Part shown: one piece after another, positions 1 through 6,010 of the stretch
How positions within the stretch are numbered: the first letter of the stretch is position 1
How the letters are laid out: each line of letters starts with the position of its first letter
Assembly: GCA_017302015.1 (NCBI GenBank)
Contig: JAFLEE010000149.1
Coordinates: 1-6,010, forward strand
Source: Spirochaetota bacterium
GTDB taxonomy: Bacteria; Spirochaetota; UBA12135; COTS27; JAFLEE01
Direction of reading: 5' to 3'
DNA: 6,010 nucleotides
Notes under the pieces: model-generated
Seen by the model: the letters and a program-made list of their open reading frames with translations, nothing else
The model's database searches: none
What the model was told of the DNA's origin: nothing
Position numbers and translations under genes: made by a program

Positions 1-3000
1 CCGCGGGTACGCCCGCCGCCGGGCAGGGGAAGACCCTCATCCTCCGCACCGTGCTCGCCTTCGGTTCCAACGAAGGGAAGGGCCTCGCGCTCCGCGTGAA
101 AACCGGGGGCCTCGAGGCCCGGCTGGGCTACGATCCCGCCAGCGGTATCGCCGATCTCCTGTGCGAGGACGGCGCGCGATCGTTCAAGATCAAGACGCTC
201 TACCCCCTGCGCGCCCTCGACACGAATACCCTGGCCATCGTCTGGGAAGGGGAGGACGCGCGCCTATTCGTCGGCGCAGTGCCCCAGTCCAGCGCTCCCC
301 ACGGGGGGCTCCTCCCGGGGAATGTGGAATCGATCCAATACCCCGCCGGAAAGACCGCGATCCTCGAGGCGGCGCTTTTGGCAAAACCCCTCGGCCGCTT
401 CGACCTGATCGCCCTGGAGAATGGCTGGGCCCCGCCGAGCCCCACGCTCTCCAGCCCCACTGCCTTGGAGCAAGAATGGTGGTCGCCCGAGGGCGCCCCC
501 GTGCGCGCCACCGCGACGCGGCGGGCCACCGGTCTAAACGGCCTCTGGGGATGGCAGCCCGCCGAGCGCGCCCTGCCGGTCCCGCCCCGGGGAGAAACCC
601 GCTTCACCAGCCCCATCCCGGGGAGGTGGCTCAACGCCAAGGGCAAACGCAATGTCAGCCCGCGCTTCGTCACCCGCGATCTCTCGGGAAAGGATGTCCC
701 CGAACTCGGCGGCCGCAGCCTCCAGACGATCCTGCGGGGCTGGTACAGCCGGCGCATGGAGACCGTCCCGGGCGAACGCGCCTTCCTGCGCCTGCCCTAT
801 ATCGGCGCCACTTGCGCCCGCATCTTCGCCGGCGGGGTCCTCGTGGACACCTTCGCCATGGAGAACCCGTTCGAGCAGGGGCTGAAGGCGGAGCGCCTCG
901 TCGACCTCGGCGTCCAGACCGGGAAGGAATGCGCCCTCGACGTGGAACTCTTCTTCGAGAACGAGAAGTTCGTCGGGGGCGTCTCTCTCCTCGATGCGCA
1001 GTGGCTCCGAAGCGGCGCAGGGGTGCTCGCCAGCGCGCCGGTGGTCCGTACCTCCGTCACCAGAGGCCGCATCGAGGTCACCGGGAAACTCCTGAACTTC
1101 GATGGGAAGCGCGGGAACGTGACGGTGGCCGCCCTGGTGCGCCCGCGGGGCTCCGCCTCCGTGGTGAAGGCCCTCCCCGCCTCGACGCTCACCCTCGATG
1201 GCGGCCGCGAGGCCCGTTTCCAACTCGCGGCCCCCTGGGCCGACGCCGCCCCCTGGAGCCCCGACCGGCCGAGCCTCTACGACCTCACGCTCCAGGTGCG
1301 CGACGCGGCCGGAGCCCTCCTCGACGAGACCGAACCCGCCGCCTTCGGCTTCCGGGAGTTCGCCTTCGGTTCCAACCAATTCCTCCTCAACGGGAAGAAA
1401 TTCCACCTGTTCTACAATAGCGGCAGCGGCGACACCTTCGGGCTGCGCTACGATTCCCATCTCGATCCGGCCCAGGCCCGGCGGACCATCGCCGCGGTGA
1501 AGGCCTGCGGCTATAACGCCGTCCTCATCGAGAACCTCTACAACAAGGATATGGCCGAGTGGTACACGGGCAAATCGCCCACCTGGCAGGATTTCATCCT
1601 CGACGCCTGCGACGAATTGGGGATGGGGGCGATCCTGCTCGTTCCCGAGTACGACGAGTTCACCCGGGAAGCGGACTACCGGCAGGCCGCCGAGCGCATC
1701 CGCGACTGGTCGGGGAACCACCCGTCCATCCTCCTCTACCTCAACGACTTCAACAAGACCCATTACGCCCTCTGCCAGCATCCGGCCATGGTGAACGATT
1801 ACGCCTACAAGCCCCGCGGCCGGGAGACCGCGCGGCGGAACATCCTGAAGGGCGACGCCGTCTGGGAGGCCGTCGACCCCACCCGGGGCATCTTCCATAA
1901 CGCCGGGGGGAACCTCACCAAACTCTACACGACGATGCACTACATGTCGTTCGGCCTGCCCCTCCAGGAGCGGGAGGATTGGCCCTCGCAATGGTTGCGG
2001 ACCAACCTCTTCATGGATTCCGAGTTCGGCCTGCCCTATCCCGGGCAATTCCTCGATTTCGACCAGAGCGCCATCCACCGCGCCAAGTTCCTCCTCACCG
2101 AGCACGCCGCGCGGTTTTTGGGAGAAGGGGCCTACGATCTCGCCACCGAGGAGCACGGCCGCATGAAGGGCCTCTTCGAGCAGATGTGGGTCGGCGGGGA
2201 AGTTCGCCTCGACCTGCTGGCCGTGAAGACGCTCTTCGCCTCCAACCATCTGCGCGCCTGGCGGGGTTGGGATACCTCGGGCATCGGCCTCTTCGCCGAG
2301 AACGCGGTCACCTTCCGCAAGACCGGCGTGCGGGAATACATCTGGTCCAACGACCTCAAGTATCCCAACCCGAAGGCCCCCGGGGTGAAGCCCGACGCGA
2401 TCTATTTCGACGCGCGCTTCGAGGACGTCTCCCGGCCGGGCGCCTTCCAGGGCGTGCTCGCCCGCGCCCTCGCGCCGGTGGCCGTGCACCTCATCCACGA
2501 GGCCCCCGCGTGGAACGCCAAGGACCACGCCTATTTCGCCGGGGAGACCGTGGGAAAGCAGGCCCTGGTGCTCAACGACCGCAGCACCGCCCTGCGCGCG
2601 CGCCTCGTCGTGCGCGCCGTCGGGAGCGGGGCCCCCGCCTTCACCTTCCGCACGAACGTGGCCGTTCCCCCGGGGGAACAGTGGAGGATCCCCTTCCGTT
2701 TCCAGGCGCCCATGGCCGAGAAAAAACTGAACTTCCAACTCGAAGCCCGGCTCGAGCCGGAGGGGGAGACTGCGGTGGCGGATTCCTTTCAAGTCCAGGT
2801 CTTCCCCCGGGAGGCGGCGCCCCGTTTGGAGGGCGTGGGGCTCTACGACCCCACCGGCCTGACCGCGCGCCTCCTCGCCGCCGCGGGGATCCCCGCGCGC
2901 AAAGTCGCCTCCGCCGCAGACGCGGCCGGGCTCAAACTCCTCATCGTGGGGAGCGAGGTCCTCTCGCCCATGGCGGATCGCCTCCTCGCCGAGGTGGAAG

Positions 3001-4700
3001 CCGGGGGGCTCCTGGAACGCGGCCTCTCGCTCCTCGTCTTCGAACAGCGCGCCTGCAACCTGGGAAACCTGATCTTCGAGGAGGAGCGCCAACGCAGCGT
3101 GTTCATCAAACAAGCGGCCCATCCCGCCCTGCGCGGCCTCGACGACGAGGATTTCAGGGATTGGCGGGGCGAAAGCGGTCTGGCCTCGGTCCTCGACAAG
3201 CCCGACATCAAACGGAATGAGAACTCGCCCCATTACCCGCTCTACAAGTACACCTGCGGCGCCACGGGCATCGTCTCCAGTTTCCCCGTGCGCCTGCCTT
3301 CGGGGGGCGGCTGGAGGCCCCTCCTGGCCTGCGGGTTCGACCTCCTCAATAGCCCGCTCCTCGAAGCGCGCCGCGGCGCCGGCCGGATCGTGCTCTGCCA
3401 ACTCGATGCGACCCGCCGCTATGGTTCCGATCCGGCCGCCACCCGCCTCGTCCATAACCTCCTGGCCTATCTCGCCGCCCCCGCGGCCGAGCCGACGCGC
3501 CCCGCGGCGATCTACGACCCCGCCGCTCTCCTGGGCGCCCCGGAAGCTCGGAGCCTGAAGCGTTTGGCCTCCCTCGGCGACCTGCCCAAAGAGGGCGTTG
3601 TGCTGGCCTGCCAAGTTCCCGCCGCGGAATTGGAGGGCGCCCGAACGGCGATCGCCGCCTTCCTCTCCCGCGGCGGCGTCTTCATCCACCAAGGCCGCCT
3701 GCCCGACGGGGCCCAGGGCTGGACGCCCATGGACGTCCGCGCCGAAACCCGCCGCGCCTTCCGCGGCCGGGCCCTGGAGACCGCCGGCTCGCTCTTCGCG
3801 GGGATCGGGAATAGCGACCTCTATTTCCGCCGCGCCACCAACGTCAGCGTCTTCGAGGCCCCCGGGGCCCGCCGCCTGTGCGACCCGGCGTTCGCCGTTG
3901 AGATCCCCCACGGCAAGGGGCGCCTCGCCCTCCTGGGCGTCGACGCCCGGGACCTCGCGCCGAACCCCAAACCCCCGGGGGATGATTATGTTTCTTTCAT
4001 CGATATATTGACCTCCGACAAGCCCGCGCGTTGGGCCGATGCCCTTCTCGCCAATGCCGGGGCCACCGCCGTCCAGCCCCTCTTCGGCCTGGGCCGCTAC
4101 CTCCACAACCGAAAGAGCGCCCTCGACGCCGAGATCTCCATCGAAACTTGGAAATTCCGCATCGACCCGGAGGACCTCGGCATGAAAGGCGGTTGGCACT
4201 CGGTCGCCCTCGACCGGGAATGGTCCCCCATCGAGATCGGCCTTTCCTGGGAAGACCAGGGCTGGACCCAAACGAACCGGAACCTCACCTATACCGGCGA
4301 CCAGGCCAAGAATAACCAATACCAGTACGACGGGGCGGCGTGGTATCGGGCGGAGTTCACGCTCCCGGAAAACGCGAAGGCCTACGCCTCCTTCCGCCTG
4401 CTCCCCGGGATCATCGACGATTTCGACGAGACCTTCATCAACGGAGTCTCCATCGGCGCCACCGGGAAGGAAACGCCGCGTTGGTGGACCGTCGAGCGAA
4501 GCTACGAGATCCCCAAGGCGCTCCTTACGTTCGGGCAGAAGAACTCCGTGGCCATCCGGGTCTTCGACCAGTTCGGGGGCGGCCTGGTGAAGGGCCCGGT
4601 GCGCCTCGCCATGAAGATGGCGGGGGGGGAACAGCCCGATCCCACGCCGTACCCGAAAAATTACCCGGCCTACGACGTGAACGCCTTCCATAACTGGTGA
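1..4700 (+). CDS. Giant GH2-like TIM-barrel protein with two GATase-like domains and a C-terminal jelly roll (5' partial)
   Basis: Probably a secreted or periplasmic carbohydrate-active protein; substrate unknown. The frame is open to the left edge (first full codon at 3), and those 16 codons look coding. GTG at 51 lacks a good ribosome site, so the true start and any signal peptide probably lie outside. Residues are numbered from that GTG (1549 aa to the TGA). About 160-315 is a GH2-type sugar-binding domain; 325-437 is Ig-like. FGFREF (432-437) and LNGK lead into the TIM barrel, about 438-790. NHPSILLYLNDFN (556-568) matches the GH2 NHPS...NE motif but has Asn568 where the acid/base Glu is expected. 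SEFG keeps a nucleophile-type Glu658. Next come a beta-rich domain (about 820-940), two GATase-like alpha/beta domains (about 945-1148 and 1153-1345) and a jelly roll (about 1385-1530) with IDDFDETFING. Known of the family: GH2 enzymes retain configuration using two Glu. Inferred: altered chemistry or a binding role. GH2-like membership is fairly sure; activity is not. Confidence 0.8.
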   Translation, partial: AGTPAAGQGKTLILRTVLAFGSNEGKGLALRVKTGGLEARLGYDPASGIADLLCEDGARSFKIKTLYPLRALDTNTLAIVWEGEDARLFVGAVPQSSAPHGGLLPGNVESIQYPAGKTAILEAALLAKPLGRFDLIALENGWAPPSPTLSSPTALEQEWWSPEGAPVRATATRRATGLNGLWGWQPAERALPVPPRGETRFTSPIPGRWLNAKGKRNVSPRFVTRDLSGKDVPELGGRSLQTILRGWYSRRMETVPGERAFLRLPYIGATCARIFAGGVLVDTFAMENPFEQGLKAERLVDLGVQTGKECALDVELFFENEKFVGGVSLLDAQWLRSGAGVLASAPVVRTSVTRGRIEVTGKLLNFDGKRGNVTVAALVRPRGSASVVKALPASTLTLDGGREARFQLAAPWADAAPWSPDRPSLYDLTLQVRDAAGALLDETEPAAFGFREFAFGSNQFLLNGKKFHLFYNSGSGDTFGLRYDSHLDPAQARRTIAAVKACGYNAVLIENLYNKDMAEWYTGKSPTWQDFILDACDELGMGAILLVPEYDEFTREADYRQAAERIRDWSGNHPSILLYLNDFNKTHYALCQHPAMVNDYAYKPRGRETARRNILKGDAVWEAVDPTRGIFHNAGGNLTKLYTTMHYMSFGLPLQEREDWPSQWLRTNLFMDSEFGLPYPGQFLDFDQSAIHRAKFLLTEHAARFLGEGAYDLATEEHGRMKGLFEQMWVGGEVRLDLLAVKTLFASNHLRAWRGWDTSGIGLFAENAVTFRKTGVREYIWSNDLKYPNPKAPGVKPDAIYFDARFEDVSRPGAFQGVLARALAPVAVHLIHEAPAWNAKDHAYFAGETVGKQALVLNDRSTALRARLVVRAVGSGAPAFTFRTNVAVPPGEQWRIPFRFQAPMAEKKLNFQLEARLEPEGETAVADSFQVQVFPREAAPRLEGVGLYDPTGLTARLLAAAGIPARKVASAADAAGLKLLIVGSEVLSPMADRLLAEVEAGGLLERGLSLLVFEQRACNLGNLIFEEERQRSVFIKQAAHPALRGLDDEDFRDWRGESGLASVLDKPDIKRNENSPHYPLYKYTCGATGIVSSFPVRLPSGGGWRPLLACGFDLLNSPLLEARRGAGRIVLCQLDATRRYGSDPAATRLVHNLLAYLAAPAAEPTRPAAIYDPAALLGAPEARSLKRLASLGDLPKEGVVLACQVPAAELEGARTAIAAFLSRGGVFIHQGRLPDGAQGWTPMDVRAETRRAFRGRALETAGSLFAGIGNSDLYFRRATNVSVFEAPGARRLCDPAFAVEIPHGKGRLALLGVDARDLAPNPKPPGDDYVSFIDILTSDKPARWADALLANAGATAVQPLFGLGRYLHNRKSALDAEISIETWKFRIDPEDLGMKGGWHSVALDREWSPIEIGLSWEDQGWTQTNRNLTYTGDQAKNNQYQYDGAAWYRAEFTLPENAKAYASFRLLPGIIDDFDETFINGVSIGATGKETPRWWTVERSYEIPKALLTFGQKNSVAIRVFDQFGGGLVKGPVRLAMKMAGGEQPDPTPYPKNYPAYDVNAFHNW

Positions 4701-4736
4701 ACCAATGATGGGCCGAGGGCGCCCCGCCCGGGTTTC

Positions 4737-4740
4737 GGAG
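4737..4740 (+). promoter_or_regulatory. Possible ribosome binding site (GGAG) of the peroxidase
   Basis: GGAG ends 11 nt before the ATG at 4752, slightly long but usable. The spacing to the second ATG at 4755 would be 14 nt, so the site favours the first start codon. It abuts the TAGAAT motif, and the two readings (leadered versus leaderless message) compete. Confidence 0.5.
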
Positions 4741-4746
4741 TAGAAT
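4741..4746 (+). promoter_or_regulatory. Possible -10 element (TAGAAT) just before the peroxidase start
   Basis: TAGAAT differs from the sigma-70 consensus TATAAT by one base and stands in otherwise GC-rich sequence. Five bases separate it from the ATG at 4752, so transcription would begin at or next to the start codon, giving a leaderless message. I see no TTGACA-like -35 box at the expected distance, where the sequence is G/C-rich. Weak support. Confidence 0.25.
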
Positions 4747-4751
4747 ACGCC

Positions 4752-4823
4752 ATGATGCACGTTCGATCCCTGAGATCCCTCCGTCCGCTCCTGCCGGCCC
4801 TGCTCCTTCCGCTCTTCATCGGA
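4752..4823 (+). other. Lipoprotein (type II) signal peptide of the peroxidase
   Basis: The first 24 residues have a basic start (Arg5, Arg8 and Arg11), a leucine/proline-rich hydrophobic core (LLPALLLPLF) and then IG directly before Cys25, followed by GPK. F-I-G-C is an acceptable if not ideal lipobox. Cleavage before Cys25 would leave a lipid-anchored peroxidase facing the periplasm. Many studied bacterial di-heme peroxidases are soluble periplasmic proteins, so anchoring is a variation worth noting. Confidence 0.7.
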
Positions 4824-5753
4824 TGCGGACCGAAGCAGGCGCTCGATCCCTTCGTCCTCAAGGTGTTCCAGCCGCTCCCGGCGACCTACGCCTCGAAAGA
4901 CCACCCGTCGACCCCGGAGAAGGTCGCCCTGGGGCGACGGCTCTACTTCGAAACGCGCCTTTCCCGCGGCCAAGACCTCTCGTGCCAGAGTTGCCATCCC
5001 CTGGACCGCTACGGGGCGGACGGGAAGCGCCTCTCCCCCGGACATCGGGGCGTTTTGGGCCGGCGCAATTCCCCGACCGTCTACAACGCCGCGGGCCAAA
5101 TGGCCCAATTCTGGGATGGACGCGCCGCGACGGTCGAAGATCAAGCCATGGGGCCGGTGCTCAACCCCGTGGAGATGGCGATGCCCTCGGGCGAAGAGGC
5201 GGTGAAGATCCTGTCGTCCATCCCGGGCTATGGGTCCGCCTTCCGCACGGCTTTTCCCGGCGACGCGGCCCCCATCACCCCCGCCCATATCGGGGAAGCC
5301 ATCGGCGCCTTCGAGCGTGAACTGCGCACCCCCTCGCGCTGGGACCGCTATTTGGCCGGCGAGAGCGGCGCCCTGACGAGCATGGAACGCGCGGGCCTAA
5401 AGACTTTTTTGGCCTATTCCTGCCAGACCTGCCATGGGGGCCCGCTCCTCGGCGGAAATAGTTTCCAGAAGCTCGGGGCCGTGAAGCCCTGGCCCGATTC
5501 CCGCGATCAAGGGCGGTTCGAACTTACCGCCCACGAGGCCGATCGCATGGTGTTCAAGGTCCCCCCTTTGCGCAACGTGGCGAAGACCGCCCCGTACTTC
5601 CACGATGGCTCGGTCGCGACCTTGGAAGAGGCCGTCGACCGCATGGCCGAGCATCAGACGGGGAAGAAGATGGGATGGATGGAAAGGCAATTCGTCGTGC
5701 GTTTCTTCGGCGCCCTCACCGGGGAAATCTCCTTCGTTTCTACCCCAGAATGA
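4752..5753 (+). CDS. Di-heme cytochrome c peroxidase (CcpA/MauG superfamily), probable lipoprotein
   Basis: Reduces H2O2 to water in the periplasm with electrons from small cytochromes or cupredoxins. The 333-aa length is normal for bacterial di-heme peroxidases. Two CXXCH heme sites are visible, CQSCH (78-82) and CQTCH (224-228). Compared with Pseudomonas aeruginosa CcpA numbering recalled from the literature, a constant offset of 27 places both heme sites, His98 (distal ligand, His71), Trp121 (inter-heme, Trp94), Gln131 (Gln104) and Glu141 in NPVEM (Glu114). FKVPPLRNVAKTAPYFHDGS is the typical C-terminal block. Met298 in the following helix probably corresponds to axial Met275; MauG has Tyr there, so a peroxidase fits better than a MauG-type maturase. 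A lipoprotein signal precedes Cys25. GGAG lies 11 nt before ATG 4752, favouring it over ATG 4755. The gene starts 51 bp after the large gene, in the same frame. Family is very sure; the exact subgroup is less so. Confidence 0.95.
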   Translation: MMHVRSLRSLRPLLPALLLPLFIGCGPKQALDPFVLKVFQPLPATYASKDHPSTPEKVALGRRLYFETRLSRGQDLSCQSCHPLDRYGADGKRLSPGHRGVLGRRNSPTVYNAAGQMAQFWDGRAATVEDQAMGPVLNPVEMAMPSGEEAVKILSSIPGYGSAFRTAFPGDAAPITPAHIGEAIGAFERELRTPSRWDRYLAGESGALTSMERAGLKTFLAYSCQTCHGGPLLGGNSFQKLGAVKPWPDSRDQGRFELTAHEADRMVFKVPPLRNVAKTAPYFHDGSVATLEEAVDRMAEHQTGKKMGWMERQFVVRFFGALTGEISFVSTPE

Positions 5754-5776
5754 CCGAAAAGCGGCCCCGCGACGCC

Positions 5777-5822
5777 CGGGCCCCAGCTCTGACGCTCGGA
5801 TCCGGGAAACGCCGGGGGCCCG
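5777..5822. repeat. Inverted repeat with 8-bp arms in the convergent intergenic region
   Basis: CGGGCCCC (5777-5784) and GGGGCCCG (5815-5822) are exact reverse complements separated by 30 bases. The arms are themselves nearly palindromic (GGGCCC) and could arise by chance in such GC-rich DNA. Together with the tighter hairpin at 5830-5850 they fill most of the 117-bp gap, where I see no other gene. Confidence 0.4.
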
Positions 5823-5829
5823 ATGGGAA

Positions 5830-5850
5830 CGGGCGGGATTGCCCCGCCCG
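5830..5850. terminator. GC-rich hairpin between convergent genes, possible bidirectional terminator
   Basis: CGGGCGGG (5830-5837) and CCCGCCCG (5843-5850) form a perfect 8-bp stem with a 5-base loop (ATTGC). It lies 76 bp after the peroxidase stop codon and 20 bp beyond the stop codon of the minus-strand gene, where a shared terminator would be expected. No T-run follows on either strand, so it is not a classic intrinsic terminator. It could act with Rho or simply protect the message ends. Confidence 0.45.
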
Positions 5851-5870
5851 CCCCGTCCACCGAGGGAAAT

Positions 5871-6010
5871 CTACTTGAACGCTACCGTGGTGTAGTAGGA
5901 GAGCCCGAGCCCCGGGGACACGCCGAACTTGCCGCCGGAGAGGGCGATCCCCGTGAAGGCCAATGAGAACTGGTGCTTGGCCTCGGCGAAGGCGATCCAG
6001 ATCCCCGGGT
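5871..6010 (-). CDS. C-terminal 45 residues of an unrecognised protein, possibly an outer-membrane beta-strand protein (5' partial)
   Basis: On the minus strand an open frame enters from the right edge and ends at a TAG whose complement is 5871-5873. The visible end contains KHQFSLAFTGIALSGGKFG and then GLGLSYYTTVAFK. Alternating hydrophobic and small or polar residues, with glycine- and tyrosine-rich turns, suggest beta strands such as the last hairpin of a membrane barrel. Phe is next to last rather than last, so it is not a textbook barrel-assembly signal. Codons are GC-ending as in the other genes. The gene is convergent with the peroxidase, with 117 bp between stop codons. Family cannot be assigned from 45 residues. 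A soluble beta protein or an exported hypothetical is also possible. Confidence 0.5.
   Translation of the reverse strand, partial: PGIWIAFAEAKHQFSLAFTGIALSGGKFGVSPGLGLSYYTTVAFK

Noticed and set aside
161-1420. A 419-codon plus-strand open frame, and a similar one at 1979-3220.
   Set aside because: Both overlap the GH2-like gene in another frame and give Arg/Pro/Gly-rich translations typical of out-of-frame reading of GC-rich genes.
4008-4036. TTGACC in the AT-rich island as a -35 box of an internal promoter.
   Set aside because: No -10-like hexamer lies at 16-18 bp; the sequence there is GC-rich (TTGGGC and neighbours).
4711-4732. Short GGGC/GCCC pairings after the large gene as a terminator.
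   Set aside because: The stem would be only about four base pairs with no T-run, no more than expected by chance in such GC-rich sequence.
534-5288. A 1,584-codon open frame on the minus strand.
   Set aside because: It lies codon-for-codon opposite the two plus-strand genes, crosses both and the gap between them, and is explained by absence of TTA, CTA and TCA codons. Its translation is low-complexity (Gly, Glu, Arg, Val rich) with no recognisable domain, whereas the plus strand shows clear families.
5401-5412. T6 run in the peroxidase as a possible programmed frameshift site.
   Set aside because: The frame continues unbroken into the second heme motif and the conserved C-terminal block, and there is no need for a frameshift to produce the full protein.
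5605-5895. Plus-strand frames running through the end of the peroxidase into the intergenic gap.
   Set aside because: They begin inside the peroxidase in wrong frames, give Arg/Pro-rich sequence, and collide with the better supported minus-strand C-terminus at 5871-6010.

Overview
The window is GC-rich bacterial DNA, with G or C at most third codon positions. It holds two genes on the plus strand and the 3' end of a third gene on the minus strand. Almost all of it is coding. I see no RNA gene, insertion sequence, CRISPR array or integration signature. The organism cannot be named from this sequence alone. The lipoprotein signal, the c-type cytochrome and a barrel-like C-terminus point to a Gram-negative-type envelope. 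The large modular glycoside-hydrolase-2-like protein resembles, as I remember that family, proteins that are abundant in Planctomycetes, Lentisphaerae, Verrucomicrobia and related polysaccharide-degrading lineages. That lineage suggestion is inference.

Layout. Positions 1-4700 (+) hold a very large protein that is open at the left edge of the window, with 1565 residues visible. Its order is an N-terminal beta-rich region, a GH2-type sugar-binding domain, an Ig-like domain, a GH2-type TIM barrel, a further beta domain, two alpha/beta domains resembling class-I glutamine amidotransferases, and a C-terminal jelly-roll domain. A 51-bp gap follows. Positions 4752-5753 (+) hold a lipoprotein-type di-heme cytochrome c peroxidase of the CcpA/MauG superfamily. 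A 117-bp convergent intergenic region carries a perfect GC-rich hairpin. Positions 5871-6010 (-) are the last 45 codons of a protein entering from the right, with the look of an outer-membrane beta-strand protein.

How the genes may work together. The big protein looks like a carbohydrate-active protein, but its barrel lacks the expected acid/base glutamate while keeping the nucleophile-type glutamate. The peroxidase has every heme ligand and active-site residue I could check, so it is probably a working periplasmic H2O2 reductase. The two genes could be co-transcribed, but the peroxidase also has a possible promoter of its own, and nothing shows a shared pathway. I found no clearly new multi-gene system. 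The most interesting item is the domain architecture and altered active site of the large protein.
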